From Larix sibirica (lineage: Eukaryota > Streptophyta > Pinopsida > Pinales > Pinaceae), in the NCBI GenBank assembly GCA_004151065.3, contig NWUY0304305900.1, positions 1-40,356 of the forward strand: a DNA stretch of 40,356 bases, read 5' to 3'. Position 1 is the first letter of the stretch. Each line of letters starts with the position of its first letter. Positions 20,707 through 30,525 of the stretch are shown here, piece after piece. The notes below the pieces were generated by a model. The model was not told where the DNA came from. It saw nothing but the letters and a program-made list of their open reading frames with translations, and did no database searches. A program made the translations under genes and the position numbers.

Positions 20707-21144
20707 TCAGGATGCCATCTCAAAGTTAGCTAAATCCGCGTCAGGAACCAGGATCCAAATAATATATACTTGCGTATCTCGCTGTTTGTTTAACTTTTCC
20801 ATTTGGGTGACCCATTGAATTGGAATCCATGTTTGTTTGGATGGGACATATTGAAAAAACCTTCTATCAAATTTGGCATTGTATCTTTGTAACAACTTCA
20901 TTCTTATGGGTTTGATACCACAACAGCGTTGGGGAACATAAATGCGTTGTCTTATTTAGTCAGAATGCCATTTCCAGAATTTTATCTCTAGCAGAGGGAT
21001 TGAATCATTTGCTTTGAGGTTGAGGCAATATATAAAGGGTATAGCAATATCATAGGAACATGGTGTCGTGAGCAGTAGCGATCCTATGACGCATGGAGAC
21101 GTTTCACTTGTATTGTTAGCTGCCGATGCTAGATTCTTTGCCAC
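20707..21144 (-). pseudogene. Unrecognised degenerate reading frame (146 codons with one stop cluster)
   Basis: Two minus-strand ORFs (21144-20956, 62 codons; 20901-20707, 64 codons) are in the same frame and are separated by a TAA at about 20955 followed by an open stretch. Together they give a protein-like text with balanced composition (SYDIAIPFIYCLNLKANDS, KLLQRYNAKFDRRFFQYV, QVYIIWILVPDADLANFEM). This is unlike the low-complexity ORFs nearby. I do not recognise a family. A decayed retroelement or transferred gene is possible. Confidence 0.35.
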
Positions 21145-21279
21145 TACATACAGGTTTGATGCTGGTAGGAGACCGCAGCGTCCGCCCTGTTATAAAAGTT
21201 CCGAATAGTTAGAATTTAAAAACTTTTCCATGCATTACCCGGTGCAACAAAAAAATCTATTGCTAGTTAAACCTCTTTC

Positions 21280-21515
21280 AACTTGGTATGGGGTGCTCTG
21301 CCTATTTTTACCCGGGACTCTGCTCCTACTATGCTCTCTTCTATAAAGGTGGCCCATGTCAACTATCTTTTATTGGGTACCTACCTATCTGCTATAGCTG
21401 TAGAGTAGTAAGGCCCATGCACTCCGCCTTGGCTAAAGATAGAAATAAGTTCCACCACTTACTATTGCATAATCTCATGTTATGTGAAATCCATCTATAA
21501 GATCTCTACATCTAT
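21280..21515 (+). repeat. TATCTGCTATAGCT / TTATGTnAAATCCATCT family, copy 2
   Basis: TATCTGCTATAGCT at 21386-21399 is followed by GTAAGGCCCATGCACTCCGCC. TGTTATGTGAAATCCATCTATAA is at about 21477-21499. GGCCCATG also occurs at 21352, so a tandem unit near 60 bp may underlie it. Order of blocks is permuted relative to 12170-12420. Confidence 0.6.
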
Positions 21516-21784
21516 AGCTATCCATGGGTTTCAATGTGTCATAAAAAAAAGGTTTCAGGGTGCTCGCGAAATGCAAGTATAATTGTTTGTTATCACATGT
21601 TCGTCTTTGTGTTCCCCTTCTTTATGCACCGCCATCCCGCGCGGTTGGTTTTATTGTCTCAGCCCGCAGCAGCCGGGGTTTTGAATCTATCCATAATTGC
21701 GTGAGTAAAAGCTCCGACCGGTTCGTTTTCCTATCGCCTTAGTGTCGAGGGCGAAGACGCGAGACCGAGTCCATCGCACCTAAC
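21516..21784. other. Spacer
   Basis: GC-richer patch around 21630-21760; nothing recognised. Confidence 0.35.
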
Positions 21785-22090
21785 CCTGGGAGGGAATAAA
21801 CAGGAAGGAGCCTTTTGCCAAGTCCAACAGATGGATGCCTAACCAGGTAGGTACCACATAAGTCTTTCAACAGAATTAAGGGAAACCAGATCCAACAAGT
21901 CCAACAAGTACAACAGAAGCCAAGCCTTTACCCATAAAACATAAGACATAAGATTTACCCTTAGAAAAATGCCTTTCACCTTTTGCCAGGAAGGAGCCTT
22001 GAACCTTTTTACAGAACCCCTTTTAAAACCCTTTCTACAGTCACCATAGGCCTTTCACTTTTTGCCGGGAAGTAGTCATTGCCAGATGTA
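21785..22090 (+). repeat. CCAACAGAAGCC / AGGAAGGAGCC family, copy 2
   Basis: AACAGGAAGGAGCCTTTTGCC, AAGTCCAACAGATGG, AACCAGGTAGG, GTCCAACAAGTCCAACAAGT, ACAACAGAAGCCAAGCC, CATAAAACATAAGACATAAG, TTTTGCCAGGAAGGAGCC, CCTTTCAC(C/T)TTTTGCC. It has the densest and longest run of the family. Confidence 0.7.
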
Positions 22091-23999
22091 ATTGCTGATA
22101 CCTGCTGGTAGTCATAGCCTAAAGGCATAGCTGAGAGAAGGGAAATGTAACCCTTGCAACAAATAGAATCTTTGAAGTGTTAATAGAGTTAGGTTACGCC
22201 TAGATATCGTGGGTGGCGCAAGGCAGACCTATGTGCTTGCTGTTTACAACGACGTGCATTGGGGCAGGGTTATAAATCTATAATAACAAGAGCGAGGTGT
22301 GTGTTATATACGTTGGACCTTACTAAGGGGATAAAGCTAGTGTCCATAAGGCAAGTTTGGAAGTAAAAAGGGTTATTGTGGGTTAGGAAGGTGGGAAGAA
22401 CTTCAATCTCAGGAAGCAGGTAGGTCGAAGCAAACATTAATCAAGTAGGCATAGAAAGAGAATCCCAATGGGAATAAGTGCCTAAGCAAGCCATTTAGTA
22501 AATCATCGGAAGGGAGCAAGAGAGATCGAAGGCAGAAGGCAGAAAGAACAGTTCTATACTAATAGCATCTAGTTTAAAACAATGGGTATAGTGCCTTTAT
22601 CTTTCAAAGGAGACAAAAATAAGCTTCTTCGCTAGAGCTCAGGGAAATAGTTAGAAATAGAATAAGGCACTGCTTCGCTAAAGCGAATATAATCACTATG
22701 TTTAATCAATCTTACTTGATTTTTATTTATAATAATGGATGGGACCTTACTAAGAAGGCTATACCTTACTTACCTTACTAAGGCTTCTATTACACTAGCA
22801 CTCTTTCTTTTGATCTTTCTTGTTCAAAGATTGGCCATAGGGGTTCTTTAAAAGCTTCTCATCTACTTGGCCTCTATCTATATACTCAAAATAAATAGCC
22901 AATAAGAGTAGTAATTGTATAAGCAGAAAAGCCTATAAAACTTCCAACAAGGTGTGGTTACATACACAGTCATTGTTTTTTATGGAACTTATGCTAAATG
23001 GTCAAGGCTCATCGTTGTGGGTATTATAATTTATTTTTTTTTATTTTTTTTTTTTACTAAACTATGTCCTTTCATGAAGTTAAGAACTATATCTGGTAGA
23101 GGGGGGGGGAAGGATGCCCTCGATTTATTGTTAGTGCTTATACTTGCTCGCTGGCTATATTGATAGTGGACCACTGCTGCTTGCTGACTAGCCGCGTTGG
23201 GCTTGACGAACTAAAACGAGAGAGGCTGGCTGCCATTGGATGGGAGAAGAAAGAGAAGAGGCAGGGGCGCTTGCGAACTGGCTTGATTCGCCTTTCCACC
23301 ACACAAAGAAAGAAATGATGTTACCCACCAAGTTGCTACGATACGAGATAGTTTGAGTTCTACCTAATCTCCAACAGACCGGGGTATTTTGTTTCCAAGT
23401 TGTCAACACCAGACGACGAGAGACGGAGGAATGTTCCCCAGCATAAGTTGAGACAAGCTGTTACTCTATGTTATTTTAATATTTGAACCAAGCAAGTTGC
23501 CACAATAATGGGATATTAAATTGTATACCCGTATGCCACGAGAATAGATAGTGACGGAGCCAAACACCGTACAATATAGAAATAAAAGCCCCTATAAAGT
23601 TCCCATATATGAATTATAGTTGTATTATTCAATTGGAAATGACCTTATGGCTATGACCTTATTATGTCTGTCTATGATTGGCTCTGTCAGGTGCTTATTG
23701 CGTAGCTATGTGAAGTGCTTTATGTGCAGGTGCAGTATAAACTTTGTGTTTCGTAGCAAATAATAAGGTTGGGTAAGGAATGCTTCGACCCTTGATGATG
23801 GAGATGCAGACAGCAACGCTTTATTCCACAGAGCCACCTGACCCCTCCTTACCCAGACGGAACTAGTTACTTAAAAATGCTTATTTTGTATCTTTCTTAT
23901 TCTCATGGTTACTGACTACGGAATAAGATGGTAAAGACCTCCTTCCGTACCCTAATATGAGTCTACGCTTCCCCTTAGCTTGGTTTCTTTTAAATTATA
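22091..23999. other. Long spacer, nothing recognised
   Basis: About 1.9 kb. CCTTACTAAGAAGGCTATACC and CCTTACTAAGGCTTCTAT (about 22745-22795) form a small duplication. A poly-T tract sits at about 23033-23055 and a G-run at 23101-23109. GGCTTGACGAACTAA at about 23200 resembles GGCTTGACGGAACTAA at about 17921. No gene or RNA. Confidence 0.4.
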
Positions 24000-24250
24000 C
24001 AAGTGGGGCGAGGTGGTGGATTTACTTATTTGCCCAGGACATGTTTATGATAAAGAGAGGTTAAACTACACCCGCGTTTCCAACTGACTACGATATGAAC
24101 GAAAAACCCTGGAATGGAAGGCACAGTCAAATTATTGCTCGCCTCCTTTCCGTTCAATCTGCATTACCCCCATTCCCCAGAGCATCTCACCCTGGAAGCA
24201 AGGAAGCAAGGAAGCAAGGAGCCTGTTACCCCCTATTTTAGCCAAGCTTT
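24000..24250 (+). repeat. Dispersed pair, copy 2 (partner 16535-16820), with (GGAAGCAA)3
   Basis: Shares ACTTATTTGCCCAGGACA, GAGGTTAA, TACACCCGCG, CAACT, CCCTGGAAT with the copy at 16.5 kb. At 24194-24217 an 8-base unit GGAAGCAA is repeated exactly three times and followed by GGAGCC. Confidence 0.65.
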
Positions 24251-24338
24251 TTTTTATAATTACATATATAGTGCAACCAAGTTAACGCACCTAAAGGAGG
24301 GGAATTATTGTTGATACGCTGCTACTTCAACACTACCG

Positions 24339-24626
24339 TTGGCGGCAAGCAATAAGTCGTTTTGGACCAGATTAAAAAACATCCTCATTCACTATTCTCT
24401 CTTCATATATAAATCTTTCGTTTTGAGGGTCCAAGGGCATTCCCTCATCGATGATACTCTAAATAATTTTTTTATCAAGATTAGCATTTCAGATAATCTA
24501 TATAGGTTAGGCGGGTACGCAATTAAGAGTCTTCGTTTATTTGAAGCTATGGGTTTTCCCCCAAAAGAAGTGGGCAGTCTTCTTTTTATAGCCTTACTGG
24601 GTGGGGCCTGCTCCTTCAAATGGTAA
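24339..24626 (+). CDS. Hypothetical ORF of 95 codons, doubtful
   Basis: Open from ATG to TAA, mixed composition (LIDDTLNNFFIKISISDNLY, then KSLRLFEAMGFPPKEVGSLL). No family is recognised. Its end runs out of frame into the RNY array, so it has no natural C-terminus. Listed only because its text is not low-complexity. Confidence 0.15.
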   Translation: MAASNKSFWTRLKNILIHYSLFIYKSFVLRVQGHSLIDDTLNNFFIKISISDNLYRLGGYAIKSLRLFEAMGFPPKEVGSLLFIALLGGACSFKW

Positions 24627-24805
24627 TGATGAAGGGACTCCTTGTGCTGTTGGGAATAATCCTTTTTATCTCGGGGTTGCTGCCCCTTCAACAGCTTATG
24701 GAAATACTATTGGTTTTACTGGTGTTGATGGGGGGGGCTGGGAATTATGATGTCAGGAATAATGATTATGCTTTTGCTTTCAATGCTGGTTCTATAAGAA
24801 GTAAT
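24606..24805 (+). repeat. Cryptic trinucleotide (RNY-codon) array, locus 2
   Basis: In the frame beginning near 24610 the stretch is open for about 65 codons and reads GNDEGTPCAVGNN, then VAAPSTAYGNTIGFTGVDGG, then AGNYDVRNNDYAFAFNAGS. Codons are almost all GGT/GGG, AAT, GAT, GCT, ACT, CCT, TCA. The GND and APST words match the array at 29930-30525. Of the three main arrays this one is the least interrupted by stops. Confidence 0.7.
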
Positions 24806-24869
24806 AAATGCTTTAGTCTAAATTAAATAATATTATGTATATAATAAGTAAACAAAGCCAATGTGTGGA

Positions 24870-25300
24870 AAAGTATTAGCAGTGGTACCGGTGGTGTATA
24901 GTTGTGGGTAAGTATGCTTAGTAGTAGGGTAAGGTTGATCCGGTGCTGATAAGAGAAGGGTAATGAGATGGGTTTAACGTCATTACTCTATCAACTAGGA
25001 TGAAGGCAGTAATCAAGGATAAGGATTAGGTAGTATGATTTCCCGTCCTGATACCAGCTTAAAAATAAGGGTTAATCAATACCAACGTAGCGGAGGGAAG
25101 GAAAGATAATACCAGAAGCCAGCATAGTTTGAATAGGGACTCCCAGAAGCAAGTTAGTTAGTGACCGAGGATGCCTTTCATTTAATTGACAAAGATTGGG
25201 GAGCGAGCATTGTCCAGCCAGCGTAATAAGGGGGAACGACCTACCTGTACCAGATATGCATTGAGGGAAGAACAAAAAGTAAGTACCGTGTGACATGTTT
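24870..25300. repeat. AAGTAAG / GGTAAGG repeat cluster, copy 2
   Basis: GGTAAGTATGC, AGGGTAAGGTTG, AGAAGGGTAATGAG, CAGTAATCAAGGATAAGG, AGAAGCAAGTTAGTTAGTG. CAGTAATCAAGG at 25007-25018 recurs at 37424-37435 in the copy near 37.4 kb. Confidence 0.55.
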
Positions 25301-25359
25301 CACTATAGAGTTTTTATTAGGGAATGAAGAAGGAGATTGAATCGAACCTGCCTCGAGAT

Positions 25360-25605
25360 AAAACCTGTAATGCGACCGAAGGAAGCATTATCCAAGCCGG
25401 AGGGAGAATGCATTAAATGTACTGACGAACGCAGGGAAACTACATTATATCCCTCAAAATACTGACTGAAAGGAAGGGACAACTGACTTACGACCGCAGG
25501 GAGAATCATCATATGCCTAACTCACAGGAAGGTTACACGCAACCACGGAGTGAGCCAAGCGAACTAAAGCACAGCTTACTTACGACCGCAGGGAGAATCG
25601 ACACA
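25360..25605 (+). repeat. CGACCGCAGGGAGAATC tandem array
   Basis: An exact 22-base match between 25486-25507 and 25578-25599 (period 92), with core CGACCGCAGGGAGAATC. Diverged units precede it: GCGACCGAAGGAAGCAT (about 25373), GCCGGAGGGAGAATGCAT (about 25397), GACGAACGCAGGGAAAC (about 25423). The spacing of diverged units is 25-60 bases. The ORFs over this region are translations of the repeat. Confidence 0.8.
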
Positions 25606-25700
25606 TGCCTCAATAAAAGCAACGAGAAGATAACTACATGCCAACCCCACAGCCTTTATTCAATGCTAGGGCTACGAATACTACACACCCCTTATACTCC

Positions 25701-27130
25701 CGGATAATCCTTCACAGAATCGTTCAATTATCCGAGACTCTCCCATATTCGTTGCCTCAGACCGCACCCGACACGCCCTAGACAACCTCTTTCCATCAAG
25801 TAGAGACATTGACCCGAAGTATACCCTTAAATTGAGCCAACGCACAGTAAAACAGACACATGCACTTTAGAATATGTTATCACCCGTTTTAAAAAGGCAC
25901 CCTAGGTGGCATTTATACTTAGATAATTAAACTCTGATATTTAGAAGGAAAGATCATATACATATCTCTGTCTCCCTCCGAAGAGTCATCAACTTTATAG
26001 AGTCACCCCCAGGTACAGGGGTGGTGAGGAAGGCCAGCGGGTCTGTCGCTAGTGATGGATTGAGGGACTGTACTCATATTGGCTAATGCTATTATTCGTA
26101 CTAGCTAACAAGGGCTGTACTCCCCCCTCGCTATAGATAAATAAATAAGGATCTATCAAAAGGATAGATCAATAGAATAGCAACATATATATAAGCAAGT
26201 TCCTATAATACGGGCCAAGCTACGGCAAGATAGGGCTGGAATATTCTGAGTATACCGTGTTACATATGGATAAAATCTGCAAAACTAACCTGGGAATGAT
26301 GGCAGTTCAATTGCTGATGGAAATTATAGAGGACGGGGTATTTTGAGAGCAATAAGGTGGGCTGAAAAACCCGCCTCAGAGGTGTGGAATCAATCACCCT
26401 TGAACCTTTCTATAAGGCTGGGTTCACAGAGTAGTGATCTACACTAATAGAATCTCTAACCAGCCAATAAATACCCCATATTATTATACAGCAACTTTTT
26501 ATATACATTCATTACCCATTGAGTATAGCGTAAAAAATACAATATCTAGTGAAGGTCCAACCCAAGGTCAGTTTGGATGGTTTTAAAAAGGCTTGTTCCA
26601 AGGTAGTATATGTAGGTTTTTTTCCAGCGTGATCCATCCGTGTTTGGTTAAGCCCGCAAAGTCAGCGAGCAGCAAGCATCCGGCCAATGGGTTATACCGA
26701 CTTCTTTTTTTTTACAAGGATTATTTGAGGTAGTTGGAGCAGCATCGTTGTATGTTGCCCAGCGCTAGTTTTATCCCCCAGCAAGTGGCGCAATTGATAT
26801 CCCACCAATTATAGGGAAACATTCTGACGAGGAACTAATCATCAAACAAAGACTCCTTCCTGATTGTTGACCCGCCTAAACTCAGCCATGTGAGCTCTGG
26901 TTGTTGGGTCCAGAAGGCAAGGACTAAGACGCTGCTGATGGGCATGGCTTGGTGAGATACCGGTTATCAAATAGAAACGCCCTATCTAGTTGTTTATAGT
27001 AAATAAAATAAATTTTCCTGTGTCTATCCAGCAGGTATGCCAGGTGACGTAAAAAAATTGAGCGTTATTGTTCCAACCAAGAACCTAATGGGAGCAAGCG
27101 ATAGTGATCACCCACACCACAAAGGAAGCT
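25701..27130. other. Long spacer, nothing recognised
   Basis: About 1.4 kb. A small perfect hairpin CACCCC/GGGGTG lies at about 26004-26024. GATAGATC AATAGAATAG words occur at 26155-26180. No gene or RNA. Confidence 0.4.
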
Positions 27131-27249
27131 AGCGTTTAACCAACAAGCATTACACCCTTGCAGACACCACTTCCTCTGTTGATTGATCCCGGCCAGCAGA
27201 CGAGCAGATAAGCTTCTCTATGAGTGCATAACAACGCTATAGTTCGTTG

Positions 27250-27340
27250 TCTGTTATCAGTCCGAGCTGTTGCTGTAGTTGCTTTTGCTGCCATTGCTGC
27301 CTTTTTTGCTATATTTGTCGTTGTAGCTGCTGTTGGCGTG
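27250..27340 (+). repeat. GCTGTTGCT trinucleotide-like run
   Basis: CTGTTGCTGTAGTTGCTTTTGCTGCCATTGCTGCC and TGTAGCTGCTGTTGG are dominated by GCT/GTT/GCC triplets. On the opposite strand they give the Ala/Thr-rich middle of a 110-codon ORF (27468-27136). The ORF is therefore most likely a product of simple sequence. Confidence 0.5.
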
Positions 27341-27524
27341 ACTTCTTCGGATGGATAGGTTACTAAGGCAAGGTTTGGTAAGAAGGTAAGGCAAGGGTCA
27401 TAGGGGTAAGCAAGGTTCGGTCGTAGGGTAATTATAGATTTTTTCATAGTAGAATAAGCCCCAGACACAGAGTTGCATTCACGCTAGGAAGGCAGTAAGC
27501 GTCAGGGCGAGGTGGCACCGGATG

Positions 27525-27605
27525 GATAGTGAGTGATTACTGATTTCTTTTATTTATTGCCAACATCCTTCAGGGGTGGGACGGTACAACGGACGGACGC
27601 ATATA
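27525..27605 (+). repeat. TTGCCAACATC...GGGACGGTACAACGG pair, copy 2
   Basis: Partner of 19965-20050: TTTTATTTATTGCCAACATCC then GGGTGGGACGGTACAACGGACGG. Confidence 0.65.
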
Positions 27606-27784
27606 TACTGACCAAAAATAGAAGGAAGGATTGCTAACGCTTGCCGAGAACGGGGGAGAATTGATGGGGGATCGTTGGAATAAATGCCCTTTGTATTCAT
27701 TGCATCCAGGCGATCTTGGAAGGACTTACTCGGCGGCACTTAGACGTCTGCTATTCCATAGCAAAGATAGGAGGAGTAGGGAGG

Positions 27785-27865
27785 GATATTTGAGCCATTC
27801 ATGCAGGTCCGGTAGTTATTTAGTGTCATTCACGCAGGTCGGGTAGTGCCATTCAGAGAGGTGCA
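27785..27865 (+). repeat. CATTCA(T/C)GCAGGTC tandem repeat
   Basis: GCCATTCATGCAGGTCCGGTAG, GTCATTCACGCAGGTCGGGTAG and GCCATTCAGAGAGGTGC form three units of about 25-35 bases. The wording CAGTTCGTGCAGGTAGTTAGG at about 1620 is a distant relative. Confidence 0.65.
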
Positions 27866-28309
27866 TTATGTAGCCCAGTGGGTTAGGTGCACCCATCATT
27901 CCCCTAACTCAGCTATTATTTATATATGTGTTACACTAAAAAATATATTTAGTTTACCTAATCGAGTCACACTACGAGGTATTTATTCAGTTCCTCTTAT
28001 TTCACGAAAAAATATGAACAAGAGAAATAAACACATGCGCATACAATCAGGAACTACTAGGGGATAAGGGACGTAGCAGCAAGAATGAGGCCAGGAGAAG
28101 GTAAGGAAGGAGTAAGGGAGAGATGAAGGCCGAGCCTCCTGCCCCAAAAAGAAATATAGAAAGCAAGCAAAATAAGCCCTAAAGCTACATCTGTCTAGCC
28201 AGCCATCCTTGTTTATCCCAGCTCTCGGGGGGTTCGACCGGCTTCGTGTTCTATTATCAAGCTTCGATTTCTATCGACCAGTTGTCTGACCAGCCCTATT
28301 CCGCCCCGC
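27866..28309. other. Spacer, no gene recognised
   Basis: A 73-codon ORF (27846-28067) ends in a basic tail (KNMNKRNKHMRIQSGTTRG); no family recognised. Confidence 0.35.
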
Positions 28310-28440
28310 CCTGTGCCAACCAGTCATTGTCAATATAAGATCATAGTTTTGATCATTGCCGTAGATCATTGCTGATCAATCAGAGTTGATATAGACATAA
28401 GGTCATTGTTCATAGCTGGGTAAGCCAGGCGGGCATAGTT
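28310..28440 (+). repeat. AGTCATTG / GATCATAGCT degenerate array, copy 2
   Basis: ACCAGTCATTGTC, AAGATCATAG, GATCATTGCCGTAGATCATTGC, GATCAATCAG, AAGGTCATTGTTCATAGCTGGG. Same words as 16080-16480. Confidence 0.6.
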
Positions 28441-28610
28441 GGGTGGGGGATCCTGGGCTGTTCGGGGCTCCTACTCGCTTTAGCTCGTGGTGGGATCCTG
28501 CCTGGGCTGAGCTGAGATAATCGACTAGGATACTTGGCTTGGATACTCGGGCTTGGTTGGGCTGGGCTGGAGAGATACTGATTCGATTGATGGCCAACAG
28601 ATACCGAAAG
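28440..28610 (+). repeat. GATACTTGGCTTGGATAC family, copy d
   Basis: GGATCCTGGGCTG, GGGATCCTGCCTGGGCTGAG, then GATACTTGGCTTGGATAC at 28529-28546 (exact inverted match to 13582-13599), TCGGGCTTGGTTGGGCTGGG, GAGATACTGATTCG. Both strands carry 64-100-codon ORFs across the array; none is supported. Confidence 0.7.
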
Positions 28611-28984
28611 AGGTGGTCTGGAGGACAACTGCCAGATACAGATCGGGGTGGGAAAGAAAGAGCGGACGGATCGAAAACAGACCCGACAGAGTGAGTTACC
28701 CCGTAACCTCATTAATCTTACCTATACGGGGCATTAGTAAATACCTCGAATAGATGGATGAATGATGAAGCGTTACATACATTTTAATCATTTGAGGAGC
28801 ATAGTGCTAAATATGGGGTATAATGCGCACGCTGCGCGAAATAATGGATACTATATATAATGGGTGATGGTGCGAAATAGACACGAAGGTATAACCTACA
28901 AAAGATGATACGCTTGCTAAAATTGGGAAAGGGTCGGTATTGCAGGAATTAAATGAAACACTGCACGTAGGCGGGGCCCTAAAA

Positions 28985-29110
28985 CAAAAGAGAGGGAGCT
29001 AGAGATGGTAAATTTGAGGATAACCTAGCGTATGGAGATGGTAATTTATCCTATGATAACCTTCCTAAAAATAAGCCTTACCTGGAGGGTAAATGAAATA
29101 ATAAAAGACG
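28985..29110 (+). repeat. GAGATGGTAAATTTGAGGATAAC short tandem
   Basis: GAGATGGTAAATTTGAGGATAACC and GAGATGGTAATTTATCC...GATAACC give two units about 50 bases apart. A third GGAGGGTAAATGA follows. Confidence 0.55.
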
Positions 29111-29929
29111 GCCTTCCTCTCCCTGACGGGAGAGAGCTCCCTCGCTCCTCTCCCATATGGTTGAGCGGCTTAACGCATCTCTTACTGGCTCTAGCATCTT
29201 TCCAAATGTTATAACGTTATAGCAGCATAAAGTAAGTCACTTAACCTCAAAGCAAAAGAATCAATCCTGCCAAACGAAGGTAAACGATCTGATCTGACAA
29301 GTATAAATTCTTTGGCTCCTCGAGCAATTTAATTTGGCAATAATGGCAACTGAGGCCTTCGCACAATAATAAAATTAGAATCATTGAGTAACATAATAGA
29401 GTTCTATTTATAGGAACTATGTGTATATGCGCGCGTAGCTCCTCCATTCATGCTCTAGCCGCCTCATTTATAAGTAGGGGCTGCTACCTGGTTAGGATAC
29501 AGGTTCATAAATTTGAATAGAGAGAGACATTCAGGGAGCGGATATTGAGCCATTCACCTTAGCCCTAGACCAACCAAGCCAAGTTCACTCAGTATGGAAT
29601 CCAAAATACGTGAAATAAAAGTGTGCCCAGCACGTGAGGCAATAAAATGGAAGTGAAAAAGAAAATTGAAAGTGGATGACTTCTGTGTTCAGCTTCTATG
29701 TGAGTTCCTCAAGTTATAAACAGAATGCCTCGAAACAGCCCCCGCACGGTTAAGGGTACGGCACTATGATCGACGACACTTTTAATCACAACTAGCCGCC
29801 TGCTGATTGAACTTGCTGCTGGAAGTCTCTTGCTTACTTACACTAAATAGACGCCATTGGGATGGGATAAACAAAAGTTGTTGCACCTACCTGCATCGAT
29901 TGCACTCACTATGCTGGGACTATGCTCCT
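29111..29929. other. Spacer, no gene recognised
   Basis: About 800 bases. CTTCCTCTCCCTGACGGGAGAGAGCTCCCTCGCTC contains a short self-complementary patch near 29113-29150. No gene. Confidence 0.4.
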
Positions 29930-30525
29930 TTCTTCAACCGCTTCTGGAAATGATCCTGGAAATAATGATTGGGCCAGGGCTTTTAACCCACTGTTGGTCG
30001 TGATGCTACTTTGACTGGTTCTGCTTATTCAAATGATGCCGGAAATGACCCTCCTGGTAATGATGCTCCTTCAACTGGTGGTGCTAATGAGGGTGCTGGG
30101 TCAACTGCTCTTGGTGTACCCGCGGAAATAATCATGATGCTTTTATAATGAAGCTGGGGATGATCCTGGTTAAACTGATTAAACTGGTGCTGATGGAGAT
30201 GCTGATGGAACTGCTGGTTGTGCTGCCTTTCTGGGGATGCTTGGCCTTTCGGTTCAACTGTTGGAAATGATGGTCCTTCAACTAATGATGTGGGTTCAAT
30301 TGGTGACGCTGGAACTGATCCTGGAACTGATCCTGGGCCTCCTTGTGCTTGTGCTGCTGAAACAACTACTTTCGGTTCAACTGCTGGAAATGATGCTGGG
30401 ACGAATCTCCTTAAACTGGTGCTTTGACTTATGCTGCTCCTTTCGCTTCTGCTGATTGAACTGTTGGTTCCATTGCTACTTCAACTGATGATGCAAATAC
30501 TTGGTGCAACTGGATGTGAATACTG
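29930..30525 (+). repeat. Cryptic trinucleotide (RNY-codon) array, locus 3
   Basis: The longest array. Reading with a few frame changes gives ASGNDPGNND, then SNDAGNDPPGNDAPST, then GGANEGAGSTALG, then GNDGPSTNDVGSIGDAGTDP, then FGSTAGNDAGT, then SIATSTDDANT. The peptide motif G-N-D-x-P-S-T recurs several times and is shared with locus 2 (24606-24805); the G-S-T/A-G-A words are shared with locus 1. Codons are mostly GGT/GGA, AAT, GAT, GCT, ACT, TCA. There are stop codons and small indels about every 50 codons. The ORFs 30218-30427 and 30431-30832 are partly translations of it. I do not recognise the encoded repeat. Confidence 0.75.

Noticed and set aside
25330-25350. AATCGAACCTGCC as a reverse-strand tRNA T-loop
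   Set aside because: The T-stem does not pair and no cloverleaf can be completed.
25360-25605. CRISPR-like array
   Set aside because: Repeats are diverged, unevenly spaced and few; the setting is a plant organelle type of sequence with no cas genes.
27136-27468. 110-codon minus-strand ORF as a gene
   Set aside because: Its middle is a GCT/GTT simple-sequence run, giving an Ala/Thr-rich stretch; no other coding evidence.
28403-28753. Overlapping ORFs of 64-100 codons on both strands
   Set aside because: They are translations of the GGCTGGGCTG/GATACTTGG repeat array.
29735-29765. CGCACGGTTAAGGGTACGGCAC as a possible intron domain V remnant
   Set aside because: It does not fold into the 34-base domain V shape and no exon-like sequence flanks it.
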